This document shows positions 56,687 to 63,763 of a stretch of DNA of 64,000 bases, one piece after another; position 1 is the first letter of the stretch, and every line of letters starts with the position of its first letter. Source of the DNA: Halobacillus ihumii. Lineage in GTDB: Bacteria; Bacillota; Bacilli; Bacillales; Halobacillaceae. The notes below the pieces were generated by a model, which worked only from the letters and a program-made list of their open reading frames with translations, made no database searches and had not been told where the DNA came from. Position numbers and translations under genes: made by a program. The stretch spans positions 4,102,636 to 4,166,635 of the forward strand of contig NZ_CACVAO010000001.1 in the NCBI RefSeq assembly GCF_902726645.1, written 5' to 3'.

Positions 56687-56720
56687 ATTCGTTATATAAT
56701 AGAGAATATACGACGAATAA
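56687..56720. promoter_or_regulatory. Divergent palindromic promoter element
   Basis: ATTCGTTATATAAT facing ATATACGACGAAT: an inverted repeat that places ATTCGTCGTATA-type -10 elements on both strands. Confidence 0.4.
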
Positions 56721-56789
56721 TAATTGTATGAATAAACAGTAACGTTGATATAATAGGAATACGCAAAATAAATTCGTCATATAATATTG

Positions 56790-56819
56790 TTGACTTCTCT
56801 TGTTGATTCGTCGTATAAT
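56790..56819 (+). promoter_or_regulatory. Phage promoter P(56790)
   Basis: TTGACT, 18-base spacer ending ATTCGTCG, TATAAT. Drives the tyrosine recombinase gene. Confidence 0.7.
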
Positions 56820-56854
56820 ATTCATAGCGAATTAAACGAAGGGAATGAACGAAG

Positions 56855-57766
56855 ATGATTGAACAAAACTTCATTGAAATGTTTATCGAAGAAATGAACG
56901 AAGAAGGACGAAGCGAAGCAACCGTTAGAAATTACGTGTATGATTTGAAATACTTCAATAAATGGGCGCAAGAAAACGTTGAAGAATTCGACCCCGCCCA
57001 ACGGGGGACGGGGGGCGTTCCGACCCATAAGCAAGCATTCAAAAAATACGCAACTCATTTGAAAAACTCGGGTGCGAAACCTGCAACGATAAACCGACGG
57101 TTGCAATCATTACGGACGTTCTTCAACGTAATGAAACGAAAGGGTCACGTCGAAGCGAATCCAATGGACGGAATCAAGCCGAAGAAGGTCGCCAAGCAAA
57201 ACGAAACAAAATGGCTTGACCGTAATCAAGTAAAAGCAATCTTTGACGAAATCAAACGCATTGCAAACGACAAGAAGCGGGTCAAGTATCACGCTATATT
57301 TTCGCTTATGGTCAACGCAGGATTACGGGTTGACGAATTGGTGAACCTGAAGGAAAACGAAGTTGATTTCGAAAATAAATTGATTACGGTTACAAACGGA
57401 AAGGGCGAAAAGTTTCGACACGTTCCATTAAATAAAGCAACGGCGCAAAGCGTTAGGCATTGGCTTTTATATCGTGAAGACTTGGACGTTGAAAGCGACT
57501 TCCTATTTCCAAGTGAACGTTCGCCACAAATGACGACAAGGGGCGTTCAACATATGGCGGGTAGGTTAAACGAAAATCTAAAGTTCCATTTTACCGTTCA
57601 CCAATTGCGGCATACTTTCTTGAAAAATGTTGCGGATACAACGGGAAAGATTGAAATTGTCGCAAGCTTGGCGGGTCATGATTCGGTTGATACGTCCCGA
57701 CGATATATTGAACCGTCAATGAAAGAAATCGCTGAAGCGTTAAACGGAAATGAATACGATTTTTAA
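56855..57766 (+). CDS. Tyrosine recombinase (XerC/D-like)
   Basis: A 303-residue site-specific recombinase: N-terminal SAM-like core-binding domain (4-95, SEATVRNYVYDLKYFNKWAQ) and catalytic domain with Arg in GLRVDELVNL, HQLRHTF, and the Tyr nucleophile near SRRYIE. A second recombinase in an element that already has a serine integrase, so it probably does another job, such as dimer resolution or phage multimer handling. GAAGGGAATG site upstream of the ATG. Confidence 0.9.
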   Translation: MIEQNFIEMFIEEMNEEGRSEATVRNYVYDLKYFNKWAQENVEEFDPAQRGTGGVPTHKQAFKKYATHLKNSGAKPATINRRLQSLRTFFNVMKRKGHVEANPMDGIKPKKVAKQNETKWLDRNQVKAIFDEIKRIANDKKRVKYHAIFSLMVNAGLRVDELVNLKENEVDFENKLITVTNGKGEKFRHVPLNKATAQSVRHWLLYREDLDVESDFLFPSERSPQMTTRGVQHMAGRLNENLKFHFTVHQLRHTFLKNVADTTGKIEIVASLAGHDSVDTSRRYIEPSMKEIAEALNGNEYDF

Positions 57767-57797
57767 AGGGTTGGCGAAATGCCGACCTTTTTATTTT
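57766..57797 (+). terminator. Terminator after tyrosine recombinase
   Basis: AGGGTTGGC / GCCGACCTT stem with T5. Confidence 0.75.
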
Positions 57798-57813
57798 GCA
57801 TAAAGGTAAACAA

Positions 57814-57852
57814 ACAAACATGTTGACAAAATATTTATTCGCCGTTTATGAT
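57814..57852 (+). promoter_or_regulatory. Phage promoter P(57823) with operator
   Basis: ACAAACATGTTGAC (57814-57827) overlaps -35 TTGACA (57823-57828); 18-base spacer with ATTCGCCG; -10 TATGAT (57847-57852). Confidence 0.65.
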
Positions 57853-57883
57853 TTGGAATGTTCAACGAAAGGAGGTTCGCAAC

Positions 57884-58006
57884 ATGGCGGAATTCTTCAA
57901 ACGAATATTCAAATGTAAGCTTCGGGGCGTTCATAAGTACACCGCCGAAACGGATTTTAAAGTTTGTATTCGTTGTGGTCATTTTAAACGAAGAAGAAAA
58001 ACGTAG
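57884..58006 (+). CDS. Small basic zinc-knuckle-like phage protein
   Basis: A 40-residue basic protein (13 Lys/Arg) with CKLRGVH and CIRCGH, probably one zinc knuckle. AAAGGAGG lies seven bases before the ATG, and it follows promoter P(57823). Unknown function; nucleic-acid binding is plausible. Confidence 0.6.
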   Translation: MAEFFKRIFKCKLRGVHKYTAETDFKVCIRCGHFKRRRKT

Positions 58007-58089
58007 TCGGTAGTAAATTATAGAGAATGTCACAAACGCCGCTTCCTTTACAACACGTTTCATTGAAAACGTACAAGGGGGGCGGCATT

Positions 58090-58269
58090 ATGAAATTTGT
58101 TGGCGACATTCTATTGAATACGTTTATTTTTATTTGCGGGTTCGTTTGGTTTTTACTAATCGTAATTTTTAACTTTTTGATTTACGTTATATTTCCGCTT
58201 GCAATGATTGTTGGCGCATTTGTTATTGCGTTATGGTATGCAGGAATCGAAATCAATCCGCCGTTTTAA
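58090..58269 (+). CDS. Small two-helix phage membrane protein
   Basis: A 59-residue protein with two hydrophobic helices (LNTFIFICGFVWFLLIVIF; LIYVIFPLAMIVGAFVIALW). AAGGGGGG precedes the ATG at 58090; a longer frame from 58027 would put that site inside the gene. Function unknown. Confidence 0.6.
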   Translation: MKFVGDILLNTFIFICGFVWFLLIVIFNFLIYVIFPLAMIVGAFVIALWYAGIEINPPF

Positions 58270-58310
58270 CGAAAAGTAACTTGTTCTTTATCCGTATAGT
58301 TTAATTATGA

Positions 58311-58346
58311 AATGTCGCCAAACACGGCGGCATATTTTTTTTTTGT
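58311..58346 (+). terminator. Terminator after small membrane protein
   Basis: ATGTCGCC / GGCGGCAT stem with T10 tail. Confidence 0.85.
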
Positions 58347-58457
58347 TCTTGTGTCATTGTATTCAACCTTTGGTGTTACAAATCGTGATTCAAGCACAAC
58401 ACGTTTTATCGAAAGACAAGGAAGTCTTTCACAAATCTAATTTTAAGGAGTGATTTT

Positions 58458-58799
58458 ATGTATTCTGAAGTTTATTACACTGAGGGAACAGCTTACCCAA
58501 ATGAACCAATGTATTTGTATGTTGACCAAGATAGTTACAGCATTTTTACAACTTTCACCGCAAGTGAACACGGCAATTTTAATGTCAAAATGACAATGCA
58601 AGAAGGTAATACCGAATATTATTGGGACATTGAAACCAAATATGCGGGTAATGCTGCAAGCGGAGGTTCAGTAAACGAAGCATTTCACAATTATTCCACG
58701 GCAGGAACTAGGGTAATGCGACTTTGGGTTGACCTTTATAGCGGTTGGTCTGGTTACGAAGACCATATGCAAAGTATTGCGCTTGTGTTCTATCGCTAA
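58458..58799 (+). CDS. Small beta-rich phage protein
   Basis: A 113-residue acidic, Tyr- and Thr-rich protein (MYLYVDQDSYSIFTTFTASE; GTRVMRLWVDLYSGWSGYED) of unrecognised family, probably a beta-sandwich. AAGGAGTG precedes the ATG. It has its own flanking terminators. Codon use here (few Cys, many Tyr) differs from the neighbouring small genes. Confidence 0.6.
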   Translation: MYSEVYYTEGTAYPNEPMYLYVDQDSYSIFTTFTASEHGNFNVKMTMQEGNTEYYWDIETKYAGNAASGGSVNEAFHNYSTAGTRVMRLWVDLYSGWSGYEDHMQSIALVFYR

Positions 58800-58816
58800 T
58801 AATAAACAATACGTTT

Positions 58817-58849
58817 TGGCGTCTTCCTTCGGGAAGGCGTCTTTTTTTT
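58817..58849 (+). terminator. Terminator
   Basis: GGCGTCTTCC-TTCG-GGAAGGCGTC with T8. Confidence 0.85.
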
Positions 58850-58887
58850 GTAAACTTGTTGACATAGCGGAAATCTATTTGTACCAT
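58850..58887 (+). promoter_or_regulatory. Phage promoter P(58859) with operator
   Basis: GTAAACTTGTTGAC (58850-58863) overlaps -35 TTGACA (58859-58864); 17-base spacer; weak -10 TACCAT. Confidence 0.55.
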
Positions 58888-58921
58888 TGAAGGGAATCAT
58901 TGGAATATAGGGGGAACAATT

Positions 58922-59458
58922 ATGAAGAAGAAATTACTTGCGGCGGGATACGGCGTCCTAGTCGTTGGAGCAATTTTCGTTATGTCTAATATGGACGGCG
59001 GGAACGAAACCGAAAAAGTACAAGCGCAACAACAAGCGTCGGGAACCGTTCGTTTCGAAGAAGTTCCTGATACGAAAAAGGAACTACACCCAACGGAAGC
59101 GGATTCGAAAAAACACGAAGCACTCGAAGAAGCATTTACGGAAATTGAAAAGGCGTTTGAAAACACGACTTCAAATGTTGACAAAGGCTACGAAATTTAC
59201 AAGAAAGCAGAAGCCGTTAGAAACGCAATATCCGCAAATTATGAAACATTAATGAATTCTAAGTATAAAGATGACATTGAAAAATTGATGAAACTTCGTG
59301 CGGGAATAGGACACAAACAATATGTAAGGACTGCAAGCATTGATTCGGACGGGGACGCAATAGAAAAAACGCAATACGCTGACCAATGGAAACCAACATC
59401 CGATTTCACTAAGCAAGCATACGAAGATATGAAAGAAACGATTCAGGAACTAACATAA
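58922..59458 (+). CDS. Membrane-anchored helical phage protein
   Basis: A 178-residue protein: N-terminal membrane or signal segment (LLAAGYGVLVVGAIFVMS), then about 150 residues of Lys/Glu-rich helix outside the membrane. No lipobox cysteine. Ribosome site GGGGG upstream. Family not recognised; a lysogenic surface protein (for example exclusion or adsorption block) is only a guess. Confidence 0.6.
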   Translation: MKKKLLAAGYGVLVVGAIFVMSNMDGGNETEKVQAQQQASGTVRFEEVPDTKKELHPTEADSKKHEALEEAFTEIEKAFENTTSNVDKGYEIYKKAEAVRNAISANYETLMNSKYKDDIEKLMKLRAGIGHKQYVRTASIDSDGDAIEKTQYADQWKPTSDFTKQAYEDMKETIQELT

Positions 59459-59466
59459 TACAAACG

Positions 59467-59501
59467 AAGGCGGCGAATAATTTTCGTCGTCTTTTTTATT
59501 T
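59467..59501 (+). terminator. Terminator
   Basis: GGCGGCGA / TCGTCGTC (with G-T pairs) and T6. Confidence 0.7.
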
Positions 59502-59508
59502 TTCTTTC

Positions 59509-59547
59509 GTAAACATGTTGACGTACATACATAATTCGTCGTATAAT
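59509..59547 (+). promoter_or_regulatory. Phage promoter P(59518) with operator
   Basis: GTAAACATGTTGAC (59509-59522) overlaps -35 TTGACG; 18-base spacer with ATTCGTCG; -10 TATAAT (59542-59547). Confidence 0.75.
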
Positions 59548-59580
59548 GGAATTATCAAATCGCAAAGGGGAAATTTAAAA

Positions 59581-59985
59581 ATGAAATTACTTAACACAAC
59601 GGGACAAATTCAAAAAGGAAAATTCGCTTGCAAGGTTGACCACGCCAACGAAATCGAAACGCATTGGTCACACGTCGAAGGAATTTCCGAAGACTTCAAG
59701 GTTGTCGAAATCGCAATTATGGACGCTGAAGAATACGAATATTTTAAATATAATCTTCTTGCGGATTGGGACTTTCTCGAAGGTAAAGGCGGAACGGATT
59801 CAACAACCGCACCCGCTTCAATCGAAGGCAAACGATTCTTCGAATGGACGGAAGAAGAAAGGCGTCAAGTAATGCGTGGGGCGTTCCGTGAATGTGTCGG
59901 GGTTACAACGCCACAAGCGAAAGAAATGATTGTCGTTGACCCACAAGGCTATAATTACGCAAGATATTCAACAATCGTTAGAAGG
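59581..59985 (+). CDS. Hypothetical phage protein
   Basis: Begins at the ATG 59581 (AAAGGGG upstream) and ends with the stop of the frame at 59986-59988, about 135 residues: GKFACKVDHANEIETHWSHV, FFEWTEEERRQVMRGAFREC, VVDPQGYNYARYSTIVRR. Acidic, no membrane segment, family unrecognised. Own promoter and terminator. Confidence 0.6.
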
Positions 59986-59996
59986 TAATACAGGCG

Positions 59997-60016
59997 GGGC
60001 GATTTATTTCGCCCTT
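59997..60016 (+). terminator. Hairpin terminator
   Basis: GGGCGA / TCGCCC stem; followed directly by the perfect palindrome at 60020. Confidence 0.6.
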
Positions 60017-60019
60017 CTT

Positions 60020-60033
60020 GTAAACAAGTTTAC
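60020..60033. promoter_or_regulatory. Perfect copy of phage palindromic element
   Basis: GTAAACAAGTTTAC, a perfect 14-bp palindrome; no promoter elements fit between it and the ribosome site of the next gene, so it is a binding site without its own promoter. Confidence 0.6.
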
Positions 60034-60055
60034 TTTTCGAAAGGGGAAAATAATA

Positions 60056-60523
60056 ATGATGAACGGAAAACAATTGTTTGAAGCTGCCGAAAAATTTCTA
60101 TTCGATAATTTCGGAATGGCTATCGAAGTTCCAATCGAAATTAATAAACGACTGAAATCAACGTTTGGATATTTTCAGTTTAGCGGAAACCAACCGAAGA
60201 AAATATCAATGTCGTATGAGTTCGTAAAAAATCAACCAAATAAAATCGTTCTTGACGTCTTATATCATGAATGCGTTCATTACGCTTTATTTATGCAAGG
60301 GAAGCCGTTTCACGACGGCGACGTTACGTTCAAGCGAACCGTTGACCGCCTTGGTGTAAGTCGAACGGGAACATACCGCTTCAAAGGCGTCGGGCATTTG
60401 TACCGTTGTAAAAACGACGTTTGCGGGAAGAAGTTCACGAAGAAAATGAAAGGCTATGACAAACGGTATATTTGCGCCAAATGCAAAAGCCGCTTCGAAT
60501 ACCTTGGTGAAGTTGAGATTTAA
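60056..60523 (+). CDS. SprT-like zinc metalloprotease-fold protein
   Basis: A 155-residue SprT-like protein: HExxH motif in LYHECVHYALF, further basic loop, and a C-terminal zinc ribbon (YRCKNDVCGKKF ... YICAKCKSRF). SprT/Spartan proteins act on DNA-protein crosslinks or as peptidases; phage copies are common but little studied. I take the ATG at 60056 after AAAGGGG; a longer frame from 59930 overlaps the previous gene. Confidence 0.8.
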   Translation: MMNGKQLFEAAEKFLFDNFGMAIEVPIEINKRLKSTFGYFQFSGNQPKKISMSYEFVKNQPNKIVLDVLYHECVHYALFMQGKPFHDGDVTFKRTVDRLGVSRTGTYRFKGVGHLYRCKNDVCGKKFTKKMKGYDKRYICAKCKSRFEYLGEVEI

Positions 60524-60557
60524 GAGGGCGAAGGATTTTCGCCTTCTTATTTTTTTG
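60524..60557 (+). terminator. Terminator
   Basis: AAGAGGGCGAA / TTCGCCTTCTT stem followed by T7. Confidence 0.8.
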
Positions 60558-60567
60558 ATTAATTTTC

Positions 60568-60605
60568 GAAAACATGTTGACCTATTATAATATTCGTCGT
60601 ATAAT
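60568..60605 (+). promoter_or_regulatory. Phage promoter P(60577) with operator
   Basis: GAAAACATGTTGAC (60568-60581) overlaps -35 TTGACC; 17-base spacer with ATTCGTCG; -10 TATAAT (60600-60605). Confidence 0.75.
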
Positions 60606-60642
60606 ATAATTATAGTCAAACAAACGAAAGGGGAACGACAAA

Positions 60643-61323
60643 ATGAAAAACGAAACAAACATCAAAGTACCGAAGAAATATCAAGGAATGATTGAAATTG
60701 TAGAAAACGACGGCGACGGATATTGGGCGATTGCAAAAGAAGGTTATTATTTCGGAAACATGGGTTACGGCGTACACACGGCGCACGAATACACACAAAA
60801 AGAAATACTTGCGGCTATCCGTACAATTCAGGAATGTGATTGTGAACAATGCGAACATAACGAAGAAGAAGCGGCTGAAGAAAACGAAGAAGTTATCACA
60901 ACGGCAAGCGTTCGCAAGGCAGGAAAGAAATTCGAATACAATGTCGTTCTTCCTGACGGTCGGGTTGCAAAACGCAAAAGCGAAAAAAGTAATTATCAAT
61001 TTGTTCTTGCGGCTTACGACAACGGAAGTTGGGGCGTCCTTTCCTACCATTCCCGAAAGGATTTAGCGGAAAAGAATCGAAACAGTTATGCGGGAATCTT
61101 CGAAAAGTTTCAAATGATTGAAGTCGAAAGCAACGAAGAAATCGAAACGCCTGAAGAAGTGACTTTCGAAAAGCACGGAACATTCTGGAAAGCTTCAAAC
61201 GGAATGTCAATCAAGGCGAAGCACTTCCCGAAAGTTGGTTACATTGTAAAGGACGCCGACAAAAACGAAATCGACTTCGTTCCAACAATCCACGAAGCGA
61301 AAGCAATTATCAAAAAAGCATAA
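60643..61323 (+). CDS. Hypothetical phage protein with internal repeats
   Basis: A 226-residue acidic protein in three blocks: 1-75 (YWAIAKEGYYFGNMGYGVHT, then CDCEQCEH), a Glu-rich linker, then 90-150 (VRKAGKKFEYNVVLPDGRVA) and 170-226 (FEKHGTFWKASNGMSIKAKH). The aromatic-rich blocks look like repeated small beta units. Family not recognised. AAAGGGG precedes the ATG. Confidence 0.6.
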   Translation: MKNETNIKVPKKYQGMIEIVENDGDGYWAIAKEGYYFGNMGYGVHTAHEYTQKEILAAIRTIQECDCEQCEHNEEEAAEENEEVITTASVRKAGKKFEYNVVLPDGRVAKRKSEKSNYQFVLAAYDNGSWGVLSYHSRKDLAEKNRNSYAGIFEKFQMIEVESNEEIETPEEVTFEKHGTFWKASNGMSIKAKHFPKVGYIVKDADKNEIDFVPTIHEAKAIIKKA

Positions 61324-61400
61324 GGGGCGGCGGGGCGACCCGCTTCCCAAATTAATTGTTGTATAATATTAATAGAGTATTTCGAAAGGGGAAATTGTAA

Positions 61401-61568
61401 ATGAATGAAAAGATAATAGAATTGGTCAAAGACAAAAAGGTTGCGGTCATTCGAGGGGAAGACGTTGAAATTCGCACATATAACCGATTGACCGACAATG
61501 TTGATTTTGTTCACCTGACGAAACAGGAATTCGAAACAATTGCTGAAGCAATGAAAGGCGGCGAATAA
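61401..61568 (+). CDS. Small phage protein
   Basis: A 55-residue acidic protein (IIELVKDKKVAVIRGEDVEI; HLTKQEFETIAEAMKG) with a likely beta-beta-alpha fold. GAAAGGGG lies ahead of the ATG, and TATAAT at 61362-61367 could be its promoter. Ends one base before the next ATG. Confidence 0.6.
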   Translation: MNEKIIELVKDKKVAVIRGEDVEIRTYNRLTDNVDFVHLTKQEFETIAEAMKGGE

Positions 61569-61569
61569 A

Positions 61570-61713
61570 ATGGGAATCAAGAAAATTATTTACGACGCAC
61601 TTAAATTTTCGAACGACGTGAATGCAGTCCAAAAAGGAAAGGTTGGTAAACGTGTCGGTCGAAGAATCGCAGGCAAAGCGGCAGGAAAAGCAATCAATAA
61701 AATTTTCAAATAA
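61570..61713 (+). CDS. Small very basic phage protein
   Basis: A 47-residue protein with 13 Lys/Arg and Gly/Ala-rich C-terminal half (KVGKRVGRRIAGKAAGKAIN). It could bind DNA or membranes. GGCGGCG upstream is a weak ribosome site; it is probably translated by coupling to the previous gene. Confidence 0.5.
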   Translation: MGIKKIIYDALKFSNDVNAVQKGKVGKRVGRRIAGKAAGKAINKIFK

Positions 61714-61731
61714 CAGAAGGGGATTTTTAAA

Positions 61732-61899
61732 ATGGCAAAGCAATATTTGGATTTAGACGGTTTGGGATTAAGGGCAATCAAAGACGAAAAAGGGTATATA
61801 AAAATTCGTTTTGATAAAGACAATATTGCAGGCGTTCCCAAAAATTCGGCACTATATGAAAAACTATCTCATTACTTTGAAAAGGCGAATGAAAAATAG
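61732..61899 (+). CDS. Small phage protein
   Basis: A 55-residue protein (YLDLDGLGLRAIKDEKGYIK IRF; ALYEKLSHYFEKANE). GAAGGGG precedes the ATG. The N-terminal pattern resembles short head-tail operon proteins of Bacillus phages, but I cannot name a family. Confidence 0.55.
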   Translation: MAKQYLDLDGLGLRAIKDEKGYIKIRFDKDNIAGVPKNSALYEKLSHYFEKANEK

Positions 61900-61956
61900 T
61901 ATCTTGTTATTTCACTTTTCACCCTATTTATGACAATAGAAGATAAGCGAATCAAG

Positions 61957-61990
61957 GCGTAACCCAAACAGGGTTGCGTCTTTTTATTTT
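61957..61990 (+). terminator. Terminator before large terminase
   Basis: GCGTAACCC / GGGTTGCGT stem with T5 tail. Confidence 0.8.
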
Positions 61991-62011
61991 GCACGAAAAG
62001 GGGTGAAGTGA

Positions 62012-63745
62012 ATGAACGAGAATGTCGGCATTGTTGACCGAAAATATATCGTTGACCAAACGGCACGAAAGAAACGAATGAAACTAATCGCCGAAGCTAT
62101 CGAATTATTGTCACGGCTTCGGAAGGAAAACGGAAACTTGAACGAAAGGCAAACGAATCAATTGATTGATTATATGGAAGAACTGAAAGCGTTGAACCGT
62201 ATTGATAAGAGCGACGGCGACACGCTTTATTTTGCGTATGAATACTTTTCGGAAGAACGAAACCCTGAAAACGGCGGGAACCTTATTCCTGAAGGAATCG
62301 AAATTGACGACGCCCCTGAATTCCATACGGAACTTACGGGGATTATGAACGTTGTTTCAAACGAAGAAATCAACAAAAGGGTTGCGTGGTCTGCCCCACG
62401 GGGTCATGCGAAATCGGCGTATCTTTCGAATATCTTCCCCGTTCACCAAATTGCATTCGGCAAGCGGCACTATCTTTTGATTATTTCAGAAACGGACGCC
62501 GCCGCCAAAAAATTCGTTGAATGGATTGGTGACGAAATGAAGCATAACGAAAAGCTTCGAAATGACTTCGGGGAATTATTGTCGCCTGAAAAATCACGAA
62601 ATGAAAAAGATAACGAACACGGATTCTTGACGACAACGGGAACAATGGTCGAAGCCGCTTCAATTGGGAAACAGTTACGGGGTAAACGTAACGGCGCACA
62701 CCGTCCCGATCTGGTAATTTGTGACGATTTAGAATCTTCTAAAAATACAAATACGCCTGAACTGATTGAGAAAAATATTCATTGGTTCAATTCGGTTGTT
62801 ATTCCAATCGGTGAACCTGACCGAACCGCATTTATTTACATGGGAACGGCGGTCACGGCTGAAGGATTATTGCAACACGTTATGGGTCGAAGTGATTTCC
62901 ATTCGAAGAAGTTCGCCGCAATTGTCGAAGAACCTGACAGGGGCGATTTATGGGACGAATACGAATCCATTCTTCGAGATCAAGAGAACGAAAACCGAAA
63001 AGAAGAAGCGGAAGAATTTTTTGAGCGGAACAAAGAAGAAATGGAAAAGGGTCATGAAGTTCTTTGGTCTGGACGTTGGAATTATAAAGCGTTGATTCAC
63101 GAAAAGGTAAACATGGGAAGCAGGGCGTTCAATTCCGAATTTATGAACAATCCTATCGACACGGAAAACGCAATCTTCCGACCTGATGAACTAACGTATT
63201 TCGATTATGAAGAAAAGCACGAAAAGGAACGTTTCTTCGAATACTTCACGGCATGGGATATTGCAATGGGTAAAAATAAAAATTCCGACTATAACGCAAT
63301 TGTAACCGTCGCCCGTGATAAACGAACGGGCGTTTATTATATCGTCGAAGCGTGGGCGAAAAAAGTACCCGCTCACCAAGCGTTGAATAAAGCGTTAGAA
63401 GTTATGAAGAAATACAATCCGAAAGTCTTCATGATTGAAACAGTCGCAGCGCAACACGACTTCTATCGTCAACTGAAAGCGGCAATGCCGAAAGAAGGAA
63501 TCTATCGAACGAAACTTCTTCCTGTTCAATCAAGGACGAAAAAAGAAGAACGTATTGAAGCACTTGAACCGCTTGTTGAAAACGGTGCGCTTCGTTTCAT
63601 GCGTCACCAACGTTTGTTGCTTGAACAACTTGAACAATTTCCAAACGGCGTCAACGACGACTTGCCTGACGCTTTACAAATGGCAATTGAAGCAGGAACG
63701 AAAATGCGCCGATTGACGCATTACAAAAAACCGAAAGGAATCTAA
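62012..63745 (+). CDS. Phage terminase large subunit
   Basis: A 577-residue packaging motor and nuclease. Walker A-type SAPRGHAKS (about 127-135), Walker B LVICDD (234-239), motif III-like MGTAV, then RNase H-like nuclease core with Asp in TAWDIAMGKNKNSDYNAI, a middle acidic region and final NDDLPDAL. GGGGTGAAG precedes the ATG. The two GATC sites of the prophage part of the window both lie in this gene (62708 and 62979). Confidence 0.9.
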   Translation: MNENVGIVDRKYIVDQTARKKRMKLIAEAIELLSRLRKENGNLNERQTNQLIDYMEELKALNRIDKSDGDTLYFAYEYFSEERNPENGGNLIPEGIEIDDAPEFHTELTGIMNVVSNEEINKRVAWSAPRGHAKSAYLSNIFPVHQIAFGKRHYLLIISETDAAAKKFVEWIGDEMKHNEKLRNDFGELLSPEKSRNEKDNEHGFLTTTGTMVEAASIGKQLRGKRNGAHRPDLVICDDLESSKNTNTPELIEKNIHWFNSVVIPIGEPDRTAFIYMGTAVTAEGLLQHVMGRSDFHSKKFAAIVEEPDRGDLWDEYESILRDQENENRKEEAEEFFERNKEEMEKGHEVLWSGRWNYKALIHEKVNMGSRAFNSEFMNNPIDTENAIFRPDELTYFDYEEKHEKERFFEYFTAWDIAMGKNKNSDYNAIVTVARDKRTGVYYIVEAWAKKVPAHQALNKALEVMKKYNPKVFMIETVAAQHDFYRQLKAAMPKEGIYRTKLLPVQSRTKKEERIEALEPLVENGALRFMRHQRLLLEQLEQFPNGVNDDLPDALQMAIEAGTKMRRLTHYKKPKGI

Positions 63746-63763
63746 ACGAAAGGAGGTTTGACA

